DNA of 64,000 nt from Caulobacter ginsengisoli (GCF_030814835.1 NZ_JAUSVS010000001.1:1019909-1083908); one strand, 5' to 3'. Positions 38,823 to 47,809 are shown, counted from the stretch's first letter. The notes: generated by a model not told the origin, from the letters alone. Made by a program: numbers and translations.

Positions 38823-39611
38823 TCAGTCCCCCCTAAACTCCGGCTTCCGCTTCTCGAAAAACGCCTGCACGCCCTCGGCCATGTCGGCCGAGCGGGAGGT
38901 CAGCAGGAACTGGTCGCGGTCCATGAAACTGGTGGCGGCGTGGGTGGCGTTCACCGCCGCGTTGATCGCCTCCTTGGTCATGCGCACCGGCAAGGGGGGC
39001 AGGTCGGCGACCCGGCGGGCCCAGTCCAGCGCCTCGGCCTCGGCGGCGCCGTTGGCCACCACCACCTCGGCCAGGCCCGCGGCCAGGCATTGCTCGGCGT
39101 TCAGCTGCTCGCCAAACAGCACGAAGCGCTTGGCCTTGGCGGGACCCATCAGGGCCGCGAGCCTGGGCAGGCTGCGCCAGCTCATGTTCATGCCCAGCGG
39201 AATCTCAGGCAGGCGCAGCCGGGCCGAGGCGCCCAGGATGCGGAAGTCGCAGGCAATGGCCAGCGCCACGCCGCCGCCGATACAGAAGCCTTCGATGGCG
39301 CAGATCGTCACCTGCTCCAGCTCCTCCCAGGCGCGGCAGAGGTCGGGACCCAGCTTCATCGACTGCCGCAGCTGCAACAGGGTCGCGCCGGCGGCGTTCC
39401 GCTCGGGGTCGGCCAGGTCGGCGCCGGCGGTAAAGAAGTCGGGACCGCCCGAGAGCACGATGGCCTGGATGTCGATGCGCGGCCGCAGGGCGTCGGCGGC
39501 GGCGATCAGCTCGCGCATCAAGGCCCGGCTCAGCGCATTGCGGGCCTCCTGGCGATTGAGACGCACGATCGCGACTGCGCCCTGCTCCTCGACGGTCAGA
39601 AACTGCGGCAT
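38823..39611 (-). CDS. Enoyl-CoA hydratase/isomerase (crotonase family)
   Basis: 262 residues. Oxyanion-hole segments LSGGPDFFTAGADLAD and IEGFCIGGGVALAIACDFRI are clear, as is the EIPLGMNMSWRSLPRLA region. One glutamate usual in hydratases near the second site is replaced in the context of LPEIPLGM, so hydratase versus isomerase activity is open. Convergent with the dioxygenase and upstream of clpX's terminator. Confidence 0.92.
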   Translation of the reverse strand: MPQFLTVEEQGAVAIVRLNRQEARNALSRALMRELIAAADALRPRIDIQAIVLSGGPDFFTAGADLADPERNAAGATLLQLRQSMKLGPDLCRAWEELEQVTICAIEGFCIGGGVALAIACDFRILGASARLRLPEIPLGMNMSWRSLPRLAALMGPAKAKRFVLFGEQLNAEQCLAAGLAEVVVANGAAEAEALDWARRVADLPPLPVRMTKEAINAAVNATHAATSFMDRDQFLLTSRSADMAEGVQAFFEKRKPEFRGD

Positions 39612-39660
39612 CGCCTTCTCCGCCCCCCAAGGAGAATTAGCCGCTGAGTCGTCCGGCCGA

Positions 39661-39702
39661 CAAAACGACGAACGCCCTCCCCTCTCGTCGAGGGAAGGGC
39701 GT
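39661..39702 (-). terminator. Intrinsic terminator of clpX
   Basis: ACGCCCTTCCCT and AGGGGAGGGCGT (minus strand) pair around a seven-base loop, followed by TTCGTCGTTTTG. It begins about 29 bases after the clpX stop. Stem plus T-rich tail fits a Rho-independent terminator. Confidence 0.7.
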
Positions 39703-39730
39703 CCGGAATTTCGACCGTGAGCGGAGGGCT

Positions 39731-40990
39731 TTAGGCGGCGCCGCCGGCCTTCTTCTCGGCGTAGATGACCAGCGGCTGGGCGCGGCCTTCGACGACCTCG
39801 GCGTTGACCACCACTTCCTCGACACCCTCGTAGGTCGGCAGCTCGTACATGGTCTCCAGCAGGATGCCTTCCATGATCGAGCGCAGGCCGCGCGCGCCGG
39901 TCCGGCGGCCGATGGCCTTGCGGGCCACGGCGTTCAGGGCGTCGTCGGTGAACTGCAGGCCGATATTCTCCATCTCGAACAGGCGGCCGTACTGCTTGAC
40001 CAGGGCGTTCTTCGGTTCGGTCAGGATCTTGACCAGCGCGCCTTCGTCCAGGTCTTCCAGGGTGGCGATGACCGGCAGGCGGCCGATGAATTCCGGGATC
40101 AGGCCAAACTTCATCAGGTCGTCAGGCTCGACGTTGCGCAGGACTTCGCCCGTGCGCCGCTCATCGGGATCGACCACCTTGGCGCCGAAGCCGATCGAGG
40201 TGCCCTGGCCGCGGCCCGAGATGATCTTCTCCAGGCCGGCGAAGGCGCCGCCGCAGATGAATAGGATGTTGGTGGTGTCGACCTGCAGGAACTCCTGCTG
40301 GGGATGCTTGCGGCCGCCCTGCGGGGGCACCGAGGCGACGGTGCCTTCCATGATCTTCAGCAGGGCCTGCTGCACGCCCTCGCCCGACACGTCGCGGGTG
40401 ATCGAGGGGTTGTCGGACTTGCGGCTGATCTTGTCGACCTCGTCGATGTAGACGATGCCGCGCTGGGCGCGCTCGACGTTGTAGTCGGCGGCCTGCAGCA
40501 GTTTCAGGATGATATTTTCGACATCCTCGCCGACATAACCGGCTTCGGTGAGCGTCGTGGCGTCGGCCATCGTGAACGGCACGTCGATGATTCGCGCCAG
40601 GGTCTGGGCCAGCAGGGTCTTGCCCGAGCCCGTCGGGCCGACCAGCAGGATGTTGGATTTGGCCAGTTCGACGTCGTTATTCTTCTGCGCGTGGTTGAGG
40701 CGCTTGTAGTGGTTGTGCACAGCAACGGCCAAGACCTTCTTGGCGTGCATCTGGCCGATCACGTAATCGTCGAGGACTTCGCAGATTTCCTTGGGGGTCG
40801 GCACCCCATCCTTGGATTTGACGAAGGCGATCTTGTGCTCTTCGCGGATGATATCCATGCAGAGCTCGACGCATTCATCACAGATGAACACGGTCGGACC
40901 GGCAATCAGCTTGCGCACCTCATGCTGGCTCTTTCCGCAGAAAGAACAATACAGAGTGCTTTTCGAGTCGCCGCTGGCGGCCTTGGTCAT
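39731..40990 (-). CDS. clpX: ATP-dependent Clp protease ATP-binding subunit ClpX
   Basis: 419 residues. Zinc-binding domain with Cys15, Cys18, Cys37 and Cys40 ([18 protein letters not shown]), then the AAA+ module: Walker [15 protein letters not shown] near 117, Walker [11 protein letters not shown], the IGF loop in [10 protein letters not shown] for ClpP docking. It unfolds tagged proteins for ClpP; in Caulobacter it removes CtrA during the cell cycle. The ATG start MTKAASGD matches Caulobacter ClpX; a GTG four codons earlier is also possible. Confidence 0.98.
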   Translation of the reverse strand: MTKAASGDSKSTLYCSFCGKSQHEVRKLIAGPTVFICDECVELCMDIIREEHKIAFVKSKDGVPTPKEICEVLDDYVIGQMHAKKVLAVAVHNHYKRLNHAQKNNDVELAKSNILLVGPTGSGKTLLAQTLARIIDVPFTMADATTLTEAGYVGEDVENIILKLLQAADYNVERAQRGIVYIDEVDKISRKSDNPSITRDVSGEGVQQALLKIMEGTVASVPPQGGRKHPQQEFLQVDTTNILFICGGAFAGLEKIISGRGQGTSIGFGAKVVDPDERRTGEVLRNVEPDDLMKFGLIPEFIGRLPVIATLEDLDEGALVKILTEPKNALVKQYGRLFEMENIGLQFTDDALNAVARKAIGRRTGARGLRSIMEGILLETMYELPTYEGVEEVVVNAEVVEGRAQPLVIYAEKKAGGAA

Positions 40991-41457
40991 GTCGCTTCTC
41001 ACGCTACGGCGGATCCGGTCCCAGAACCGAACACCGCCTCCCCGGGGGCGCTTCCCGCCAATCGAACTTGCAGGATACGCGCCGCGGGTTGTCTAATCCT
41101 TGACATTCCCCGATCCGGGCGTCCCGAACAAGCGTCCAGGCGCCACACACCTAAGGAATGCGCCGATCTCCACCCATCAAAGCGGGCGTTCGGCCTCACC
41201 GTCATAGATGGGTCATGTCCCATCATGGAACAAGCACCGGCCCAGGGTTACGCGGTAAGGCGTCGCAGCGCTTCTCACGTCTCCTTGAACTACAAGGGGT
41301 TGAGGCTATGAAACAGGTGTCACGAATCGTGCAGGGACGGCCGCCTTGGCCTTGAGGGGCAGCCGGACTGGAGATCGCGGGGCGAAAGCCGCGCGATGGG
41401 ACGATGGGACGCAGAGCAACAACACTGGCGAGACGATTGACGTCCTCGATTCACATC
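40991..41457. other. 467-base divergent intergenic region between clpX and cicA
   Basis: No credible gene; one 15-codon frame at 41308-41355 has a fair ribosome-binding site but no other support. The region should hold promoters for both genes. It contains five GATGGG hexamers on either strand (41173-41178, 41207-41212, 41219-41224, 41395-41400, 41403-41408). The second and third form the inverted repeat GATGGG-N6-CCCATC and the last two the tandem GATGGGAC twice. Confidence 0.6.
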
Positions 41458-42078
41458 ATGGCTGACCCGCTGGACGCCCCCGCCCTGGTGGCGTTCGATT
41501 TCGACGGGACGCTGACCGTCCGCGACAGCTTCACCGCCTTCCTGAAGTGGCGGGCGGGCGGGGCGCGCTACATGCTGGGCTGCATCAAGCTGGCCCCGGC
41601 CGCCTTCGCCTATCTGTTCCACCGCAACCGGGGCCGGCTGAAGGCCGCCGCCGTGCGGGAATTCCTCAAGGGCGCGCCGCAGAAGGAGCTGGAGGCCCAG
41701 GCCAAGGCCTTCGCCGAATGGGCCGCGCCCAAGCTGTTCCGCCCCGACGCCCTGGCCACCTGGCGGCGCTGGCGTCTGAAGGGCGCCAAGACGGTGATCG
41801 TAACCGCCTCTCCCGACCTGATCGTCGCCCCCTTCGCCCGCGGCCTGGGAGCCGACGCCCTGATCGGCAGCGGCCTGGCCTTCGACGCCAACGACCGCTG
41901 CCTGGGCGTCCTGGCCGGCCCCAACTGCCGAGGCCCGGAAAAGGTCCGCCGGCTCAAGGCCCATTATGGCGAGGACGTCCATCTGGCCGCCGCCTATGGC
42001 GACACCTCCGGCGACAAGGAGATGCTGCAGATGGCCGACGAGAAGGGCTACCGCGTCTTCCGCGGCAAGCCCAGCTGA
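41458..42078 (+). CDS. cicA: HAD-superfamily (IB) phosphatase CicA
   Basis: 206 residues. HAD motif I is LVAFDFDGTLTVRDSF, motif II VIVTASPD, motif III/IV AAAYGDTSGDKEML. It belongs to the serine-phosphatase-like IB group. Its location between and opposite to clpX and clpP is the C. crescentus locus in which cicA was described as needed in precise amounts for growth and normal shape. The symbol rests on this synteny and family. No strong ribosome-binding site precedes the ATG. It overlaps the next small gene by one base. Confidence 0.85.
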   Translation: MADPLDAPALVAFDFDGTLTVRDSFTAFLKWRAGGARYMLGCIKLAPAAFAYLFHRNRGRLKAAAVREFLKGAPQKELEAQAKAFAEWAAPKLFRPDALATWRRWRLKGAKTVIVTASPDLIVAPFARGLGADALIGSGLAFDANDRCLGVLAGPNCRGPEKVRRLKAHYGEDVHLAAAYGDTSGDKEMLQMADEKGYRVFRGKPS

Positions 42079-42332
42079 TGCGCCACGCCCGGCCGGCGGC
42101 GCTGGACGAACTGGAGCCCTTGCTGGCCCAGATCCGCGCCCTGCGCGGGCTGACCGAGAAGGCGCGCGGGGTTTTCTACCGCAAGTCCAAGGCCTTCCTG
42201 CATTTTCATGAGGACCCGGCCGGCCTGTTCGCCGACGTGCGGCTGAGCGCCGACTTCGACCGCTTCAGGGTCCAGACAGCGGAAGAGCAGGCCGCGCTGG
42301 TCGGCCTGCTCTCCAGACATCTCAACGATTGA
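42078..42332 (+). CDS. Conserved-looking small protein coupled to cicA
   Basis: 84 residues, starting within the cicA stop (TGATG). No signal or membrane segment. It has an acidic N-terminal helix (ALDELEPLLAQIRALRGLTE), a basic middle (KARGVFYRKSKAFLHFHEDP) and a C-terminal helix (AEEQAALVGLLSRHL). I do not recognise the family. The overlap implies co-translation with cicA and hence possibly a related role. It is convergent with clpP, ten bases apart. Confidence 0.8.
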   Translation: MRHARPAALDELEPLLAQIRALRGLTEKARGVFYRKSKAFLHFHEDPAGLFADVRLSADFDRFRVQTAEEQAALVGLLSRHLND

Positions 42333-42342
42333 GGGGCTAAGC

Positions 42343-42969
42343 TTAAGCGCCGCTGACGTCCTCGTCGCGGGTGGACTGCACGCGGTCGACGATGCCCCAG
42401 GCCAGGGCCTCATCGGCGCTCATGAAGTGGTCGCGGTCCAGGGTCTTCTCGACTTCCTCGTAGCTGCGGCCGGTGTGGTGGACGTAGATCTCGTTCAGCC
42501 GGCGCTTGGTCTTGATGATGTCCTCGGCATGGCGCTCGATGTCCGAGGCCTGGCCGCGGAAGCCGCCCGAGGGCTGGTGGACCATGATGCGGGCGTTGGG
42601 CAGGGCGATCCGGTGACCGGCGGCGCCGGCGCACAGCAGCAGGCTGCCCATCGAGGCGGCCATGCCCATGCAGACCGTCGAGACCGGGCATTTGATGTAC
42701 TGCATGGTGTCGTAGATCGCGAGACCCGACGTCACCACCCCGCCCGGCGAGTTGATGTACATCGAGATTTCCTTCTTGGGGTTCTCGGACTCCAGGAAGA
42801 GCAGCTGCGAACAGATCAGCGAGGCCATGCCGTCCTCGACCGGACCGGTCAGGAAGATGATCCGCTCCTTCAACAGGCGCGAGAAGATGTCGTAGGCGCG
42901 CTCGCCACGACTGGTCTGCTCGACCACCATCGGGACCAGGTTCATCATCGGACGGTCGTATTCGGACAT
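42343..42969 (-). CDS. clpP: ATP-dependent Clp protease proteolytic subunit ClpP
   Basis: 208 residues. Catalytic triad Ser106 ([12 protein letters not shown]), His131 ([10 protein letters not shown]) and Asp180 (TLDRDHFM). The N-terminal part [20 protein letters not shown] is typical of full-length ClpP. Forms a tetradecameric chamber and works with ClpX and ClpA. In Caulobacter it is essential for cell-cycle progression. The start has a weak ribosome-binding site (GGGCCCCTGC). Confidence 0.98.
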   Translation of the reverse strand: MSEYDRPMMNLVPMVVEQTSRGERAYDIFSRLLKERIIFLTGPVEDGMASLICSQLLFLESENPKKEISMYINSPGGVVTSGLAIYDTMQYIKCPVSTVCMGMAASMGSLLLCAGAAGHRIALPNARIMVHQPSGGFRGQASDIERHAEDIIKTKRRLNEIYVHHTGRSYEEVEKTLDRDHFMSADEALAWGIVDRVQSTRDEDVSGA

Positions 42970-43063
42970 GCAGGGGCCCTCTGGGTGCAGGCGTCGCGAA
43001 TCGCGCGCGCCGTTGTTTCAGCCACGGATATCGGTCTGGGGTTAACAGTATGCAAGGCCGCCG

Positions 43064-43633
43064 CTACGCCGCGAGCGGCCAACGCCGCAGGGCGATGTGC
43101 TGGGTTCGGCCCAGCAGGCTGTGAACCAGGACCAGTTCGGCGGCGGTCCAGCTGATCGGTGCGACGGGCGTTTCCGGGACCAGGGCGTCGTCATAGAGCA
43201 GGGTCACGTGCGGCGTGAAATTGCGGTCCGGCCGCAGACCCGATCTGACCATCGCCGCGCCCAGTTGCTGCTGGAAGGCGATGACCCCGGCCAACCCCTC
43301 CCCGCCCCGCAAGACGAACGGCCGGTTGCCGGAGCGGCCATGGAAGCTGGCGGCGCGGTCGAAGGTCACCTCGAACGGCGCGGCGGTGAGGCTGGCCGCC
43401 GCGGTCGTCGCGGGCTCCACGACCGACTCTGGGACCCCGACATAGTCGCCCAGGTGGCTGATGGTGATGTGGAAACGCTCCGGAGCGAGCGGCCGCCCCC
43501 GCAGGTTCAGCTGGCCCCGCAGGCCATCGGCGAGCACGGCGATCCGCGCCGCCGTCCCGGCATCGGGGAAGACGGCGAAGAACAGGCGATCGGTCGGCCG
43601 GAGGGGCTCGGGATCGTCGAAGAGGCCGCTCAT
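43064..43633 (-). CDS. thpR: RNA 2',3'-cyclic phosphodiesterase (2H family)
   Basis: 189 residues. Two HxTx motifs define the 2H phosphoesterase: FHITISHLGD near residue 57 and FTPHVTLLYDD near 137. The N-terminus RLFFAVFPDAGTAARI is typical of ThpR (formerly 2'-5' RNA ligase LigT). Opens 2',3'-cyclic phosphates on RNA. Its ATG overlaps the stop of the permease-ATPase gene (ATGA), so it is part of the TetR-led transport operon, an unusual setting. Confidence 0.92.
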   Translation of the reverse strand: MSGLFDDPEPLRPTDRLFFAVFPDAGTAARIAVLADGLRGQLNLRGRPLAPERFHITISHLGDYVGVPESVVEPATTAAASLTAAPFEVTFDRAASFHGRSGNRPFVLRGGEGLAGVIAFQQQLGAAMVRSGLRPDRNFTPHVTLLYDDALVPETPVAPISWTAAELVLVHSLLGRTQHIALRRWPLAA

Positions 43634-45351
43634 TTGACGATCCGGCGCGCCGCCAGGGTCAGGCCGGCCGGGGTTTCGATGAGCCCGCCCTCCAGGCCGA
43701 ACACCTCGCGCAGGACTTCCGGCCGCAACGCCTCTATCGGCGGCCCTTCGGCGACGGCGCGGCCGGCCTTCAGCACCACCAGGCGGTCGCAGAAGCGGGC
43801 GGCCAGGGTCAGGTCATGCAGGGTGACCACCACGCTGGCGCCGCGCGCGGCCTCGGCCCGGAGCAGTTCGAGCATGTGCAGCTGGGCGTCGGGGTCGAGG
43901 CCGGCGGCGGGTTCGTCGGCGATCAGGACGGCGGCCCGGGTGGCCAGCAGCCGGGCCAGCAGCACCCGGGCCCGCTCGCCGCCGGACATGTCGAGGACGC
44001 CGCGCTGGAGCAGGCGGCGCAGGCCGACCTTGGCGAGATAGTATTTGGCGGCGGCATGGGCGTCGGACAGGGAAAGGTCCGGGGCGCCCAGCGCGGCGAT
44101 GTCCTGCGCCGACAGATTCCAGCCGACGTGACGCTCCTGCGGCAGGTAGCCGACCAGGCGCGCCCGCTGGGCCTCGGTCAGGTTCGAGAGGGGCTGGTCA
44201 TCCCAGAGGATCAGGCCATGGCCGCTGTCCAGCAGTCCCAGCCCGCCGCGCAGCAGCGTGGTCTTGCCCGAGCCGTTGGGGCCCAGCACCCCGACCACCT
44301 CACCGCCGACCAGGGTCAGGCCGACCGCCTGGGCCGGCGGGGCGCGCAGGGACGAGGACGGGGCCGCGCCAGTGGAGCGCCAGCTGCGCGACGCCCGCCA
44401 GGCGACCAGGGCAAAGAGCGGCGCGCCGAACAGGGCCGTGACGACGCCGAGCTTGAGCTCCTGCTCGGTCGGGATCAGCCGGGCGACGAGGTCGGCGGCG
44501 GCCAGCAGCGCCGCCCCGGCGATGGCGGAGGGCAGCAGGGTCTTGCCAGGATCGTCGCCGACGCTGCGGCGAACCAGGTGGGGGGCGGCCAGGCCCACGA
44601 AGCCGATGACCCCGGACGCGGCCACGGCCGCCCCGGTCAGCAGGGCCGCGCCGGCGACGGCGGCGGTGCGCAGGCGGGCCATCGGCAGGCCTGACAGGGC
44701 GGCGGTCTCTTCGCCCAGGGTCAGCATGGTCAGGCCCCTGGCCGACCAGGCGCAGAGCCAGGCGCCCAGGGCCATGGGGATCAGGGCTCGCAGGATGTCG
44801 ATCCAGTCGCGGTTCTCCACCGAGCCCAGCAGCCAGCTCATCACCTCGGCCGTGGTCACCGGCGAGGGCGAGAAGTTGAACACCAGGGCGGTCAGGGCCC
44901 CGCCAAAGGCCGACAGCGAGACCCCGAACAGGATCAGGGTCTCCGGCTCGCGGAAGCGGGCCGAGATGGCCGAGACGATCAGGCCGGCGGCCAGGGCTCC
45001 GGCCAGGGCGGCCAGCTCGATGGCGCCGGGGGCGAGCGCGATGCCGGCGGCGATGGCGGCGGCGGCCCCCAGGCCCGACAGGGCGGAAACCCCCAGCACG
45101 CCAGGGTCGGCCAGCGGGTTGCGCAGCAGGCCCTGCATGGCCGCGCCCGCCAGCCCCAGCGCGGCGCCGACCAGCCCCGCCATCAGGGCGCGCGGGGCGC
45201 GGATCGACCAGATGACCTCGGCCGGGGCCGAGCTGGGGTGGGTGAAGGCCTGGACATACTGCTCGGCGCTCAGCGGCGTCTCGCCCAGCAACATGGCGGC
45301 GGCCAGGGCGGCGATGAGCAACAGAAGCAGAATCGCCAGGCTGCGGGTCAT
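43630..45351 (-). CDS. Fused FecCD/BtuC permease and BtuD-type ATPase (cobalamin/Fe-siderophore ABC importer)
   Basis: 573 residues carrying permease and ATPase in one chain. Residues 1-320 are a full FecCD permease of nine or ten helices, with the family turns GAALGLAGAAMQGLLRNPLA and GFVGLAAPHLVRR and the usual end LGVVTALFGAPLF. Residues from about 340 are an ABC ATPase: Walker A GPNGSGKT at 357, signature MSGGE at 455 (instead of LSGGE), Walker B VLIADEP near 475, switch His512. The first 15-25 residues of a normal ATPase, with the aromatic A-loop, are missing. Downstream of and coupled (ATGA) to the binding protein. Confidence 0.92.
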   Translation of the reverse strand: MTRSLAILLLLLIAALAAAMLLGETPLSAEQYVQAFTHPSSAPAEVIWSIRAPRALMAGLVGAALGLAGAAMQGLLRNPLADPGVLGVSALSGLGAAAAIAAGIALAPGAIELAALAGALAAGLIVSAISARFREPETLILFGVSLSAFGGALTALVFNFSPSPVTTAEVMSWLLGSVENRDWIDILRALIPMALGAWLCAWSARGLTMLTLGEETAALSGLPMARLRTAAVAGAALLTGAAVAASGVIGFVGLAAPHLVRRSVGDDPGKTLLPSAIAGAALLAAADLVARLIPTEQELKLGVVTALFGAPLFALVAWRASRSWRSTGAAPSSSLRAPPAQAVGLTLVGGEVVGVLGPNGSGKTTLLRGGLGLLDSGHGLILWDDQPLSNLTEAQRARLVGYLPQERHVGWNLSAQDIAALGAPDLSLSDAHAAAKYYLAKVGLRRLLQRGVLDMSGGERARVLLARLLATRAAVLIADEPAAGLDPDAQLHMLELLRAEAARGASVVVTLHDLTLAARFCDRLVVLKAGRAVAEGPPIEALRPEVLREVFGLEGGLIETPAGLTLAARRIVK

Positions 45352-46163
45352 GGCCCCGTTGTGGGCCGCGCTTTGGCGATGTCCAGCGCTCCGTCGGCGG
45401 CGAACCAGGCCGGACAGCCCAGCATCGACCCCGGCAGCGAGGCGATGGTGCGGCCCGGGAGGCGTCTTTGCAGCACCCGATGCCGGCCCGGCGCCCAGCG
45501 CTCCATGGCGTTCTCCAGCGAGTCGAAGAAGCCCAGCACGAAGGCCTGCGGAGTCTTGAAGACCATGGCCTCCAGCGGGACGGCCGCGTAGCCGGCGCCG
45601 GGGGCCAGGTTGGTCAGGCCCGCCGCCGCCAGGATGGCGTCGACCAGGGTGCCCTTGCCCGCCGTGAAGCCGCCGGGGGTCATGTAGAGGGCCCCGGCGC
45701 CCTGCCAGCGGCCCTGGGCGGCGGCCAGCTTGCCGTCCATGCCGGTGATCAGCGCCTCGCCGCGCGCCGGCTGGTTCATGGCCGCCGCGACCTTGCGAAT
45801 ATTGGCCCGCACGGCGTTGAAATCACTGGCTTCGTCGATGCGGACGGTGCGCACGCCGCGCCGCTTCAGCATGGCGTCCATCCGCCCATCGCCGCCCCAG
45901 TAGCGGACCACCAGGGTTGGGCGGGCGGCCAGCACGGACTCGGCGCTGACCCGCCGCAGGGGCAGCCCCCTCGCCTCCTTGCGCAGCCAGGCGTCGGCGT
46001 CGTCGGCGCGGCGCGAGAGGCCGACGATGTCTGCGCGCGGGCTCAGGGCCAGGACATACTGATCGGCGCACTGGTCGAGCGAGACCACGCGCTCGCCGGC
46101 CAGGACTGGACTCGTCAGAAGACAGGCCGCCGCGACGCCCAATATCCAGCGGGCGGCGGCCAT
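45348..46163 (-). CDS. Periplasmic substrate-binding protein (BtuF/FhuD-like)
   Basis: 271 residues with a signal peptide (LGVAAACLLTSPVLA). Type III binding-protein pattern: RVVSLDQCADQYVLALSPRADI, a long linking helix (VRANIRKVAAAMNQPARGEAL) and the C-terminal lobe (AAAGLTNLAPGAGYAAV). Delivers vitamin B12, heme or siderophore to the fused permease-ATPase downstream. The ATG lies five bases after the TetR gene's stop. No cobalamin riboswitch is seen upstream, so the substrate is open. Confidence 0.9.
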   Translation of the reverse strand: MAAARWILGVAAACLLTSPVLAGERVVSLDQCADQYVLALSPRADIVGLSRRADDADAWLRKEARGLPLRRVSAESVLAARPTLVVRYWGGDGRMDAMLKRRGVRTVRIDEASDFNAVRANIRKVAAAMNQPARGEALITGMDGKLAAAQGRWQGAGALYMTPGGFTAGKGTLVDAILAAAGLTNLAPGAGYAAVPLEAMVFKTPQAFVLGFFDSLENAMERWAPGRHRVLQRRLPGRTIASLPGSMLGCPAWFAADGALDIAKARPTTGP

Positions 46164-46167
46164 GGGC

Positions 46168-46803
46168 TTAATCGGCGACCAGCCCGTAGAGCATGCCGTC
46201 GAGCATGACGTCGCGCAGCTCGCCCTCCGGCGCCCAGCTGAAGTCGGGCTTGGTGATCAGCAGCGAGACCAGGCCATGGCAGGCCGCCCACAGCGCCTGG
46301 GCCGCGCTCTCGGCCGACCCGGTGCGCAAGCGGCCCGAGGCGGCGATCTCGCGGACCGTGCCCATGAACTTCTCGAAGCAGCGCTCGCCCAGCGCCATGG
46401 CCGCGTCCTGGCGGTCCTGGGCAATCACTCCGGACGGCGCGCAGAACACCAGCGCATAGGCGTTGGGGTTCTCCAGGGCGAAGGTCATGTAGGCGTCCAG
46501 CATCAGCCGCACCCGCGCCACCGCGTCGATGGGCCGCGCCGAAATCTCGCTGTTAATGGCCAGCAGCCGGGAGATCGCGTTGTCGCTGATCTCCAGAAGG
46601 ATCTCGTCCTTGTCCTTGAAGTGCATGTAGAGCGCCGTCGAGGAGACCCCCACCTCGTCGGCGATCTTCCGAATCGTGGCGCCGTGATAGCCCTCGACCA
46701 GGAAGATTCTCTGGGCGGCTTCGAGGATTTCTCCCCGTCTCATATGCCCGTCGCCCTTGGGCTTTCTTGCCGATCGTTGCGGCTTTTTCAAAAGGGTCGT
46801 CAT
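46168..46803 (-). CDS. TetR-family transcriptional regulator
   Basis: 211 residues. The helix-turn-helix is ATIRKIADEVGVSSTALYMHF, preceded by RRGEILEAAQRIFLVEGYHG. The ligand domain is all-helical and resembles the TetR_C_33-type members. The start with GGGGAG six bases upstream is chosen over a longer frame that would run through the intergenic region. It heads the operon with the binding protein, fused transporter and ThpR, and so probably represses it. GTGA-N13-TCAC upstream is a candidate operator. Confidence 0.92.
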   Translation of the reverse strand: MTTLLKKPQRSARKPKGDGHMRRGEILEAAQRIFLVEGYHGATIRKIADEVGVSSTALYMHFKDKDEILLEISDNAISRLLAINSEISARPIDAVARVRLMLDAYMTFALENPNAYALVFCAPSGVIAQDRQDAAMALGERCFEKFMGTVREIAASGRLRTGSAESAAQALWAACHGLVSLLITKPDFSWAPEGELRDVMLDGMLYGLVAD

Positions 46804-46826
46804 TAGGCTCCCCTGCGTTTCCCCGT

Positions 46827-46847
46827 GTGACACTAAACGTGAATCAC
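46827..46847. promoter_or_regulatory. Candidate TetR operator
   Basis: GTGACACTAAACGTGAATCA plus one C, an imperfect inverted repeat with GTGA and TCAC ends, lies 24-44 bases upstream of the TetR start and in the divergent region facing the methyltransferase. Its position suits autorepression. Confidence 0.35.
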
Positions 46848-46906
46848 CCACGCGCCGCAAGTCGTGGACTGGACGGCGATTACCCAGACCGTCTAATGCC
46901 GGGCAC

Positions 46907-47809
46907 ATGAACGCCGGAAATCCTCGGATTGCTCCCACACCCCTGGTCATGAAGACCGAGGGATGGTCCGACTACGGCCTGTTGGACAGCGGTCACGGCC
47001 GCAAGCTGGAACGCTATGGCCACTACCGGGTGGTGCGGCCCGAGCCGCAGTGCCTGTGGGCCCCGCGCCTGCCGCAGAGCGATTGGGACGGGGCCGACGC
47101 GGTGTTCGACCCGACCGACGAGGACGAGGCCGGCCACTGGCGGTTCAAGCGCCAGCCGCCGGACACCTGGCCGCTGGAATGGGGCCAGGTGCGGTTCAAG
47201 GGCCGGTTCACCAACTTCCGCCACCTGGCCTTCTTCCCCGAGCAGGCGGCCAACTGGACCTGGCTGGACCAGCGGGTGCGGTCCGCCGGCCGGCCGCTGA
47301 AGATTCTCAACCTGTTCGGCTATACCGGCGTCGCCAGCCTGGTCTGCGCCGCGGCCGGGGCCAGCGTCACCCATGTCGACGCCTCCAAGAAGTCGGTGGG
47401 CTGGGCGCGGGAGAACGCTGCGCTGTCGGGCCTGGCCGAGGCGCCGATCCGCTGGATCGTCGACGACGCCAAGAAATACGTCCAGCGCGAGTTGCGCCGC
47501 GAGAGCCGCTATGACGGCATCATTCTGGATCCCCCCAAGTTCGGCCGCGGGCCGACCGGCGAGACCTGGCGCCTCTTCGAGGACCTGCCGGAACTGGCCG
47601 GCGCCTGCGCCCAGCTGATGTCGGACAATCCCTCGTTCCTGATCCTCAACGCCTATGCGGCGCGGATTTCCGGGGCCTCGCTGGCCGGGCTGATGGCCGA
47701 GATGATGGCCGGGCGCGGCGGGACCATCGACTGGGGCGAACTGACCCTGGGCGAAGCGGCCACCGAGCGGCAGGTGGGGCTGTCGTTCTTCGCGCGCTGG
47801 GCGTCATGA
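46907..47809 (+). CDS. Class I SAM-dependent (r)RNA methyltransferase, RlmI/RlmK-like
   Basis: 300 residues. The SAM-binding motif is LNLFGYTGVASLVCAAAGA followed by VTHVDASKKSVGWARENA, and the motif IV is ILDPPKFGRGP, the DPPxF form of m5C/m2G RNA methyltransferases. The N-terminal 100 residues carry an all-beta region (KLERYGHYRVVRPEPQCLWAP) in place of a PUA domain. Two starts are possible, at MNAGNPR or 14 codons later at MKTEGWSD; neither has a clear ribosome-binding site. Overlaps the next RNA methyltransferase by ATGA. Confidence 0.85.
   Translation: MNAGNPRIAPTPLVMKTEGWSDYGLLDSGHGRKLERYGHYRVVRPEPQCLWAPRLPQSDWDGADAVFDPTDEDEAGHWRFKRQPPDTWPLEWGQVRFKGRFTNFRHLAFFPEQAANWTWLDQRVRSAGRPLKILNLFGYTGVASLVCAAAGASVTHVDASKKSVGWARENAALSGLAEAPIRWIVDDAKKYVQRELRRESRYDGIILDPPKFGRGPTGETWRLFEDLPELAGACAQLMSDNPSFLILNAYAARISGASLAGLMAEMMAGRGGTIDWGELTLGEAATERQVGLSFFARWAS

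Noticed and set aside
41308..41355. 15-codon frame with AGGGG upstream in the clpX-cicA gap
   Set aside because: Too short and no conserved feature. A leader peptide is possible but cannot be supported.
46804..46906. Cobalamin riboswitch before the B12/siderophore-type transport operon
   Set aside because: The region is about 100 bases and no B12-box-like sequence or room for the fold was found. The operon begins with TetR instead.
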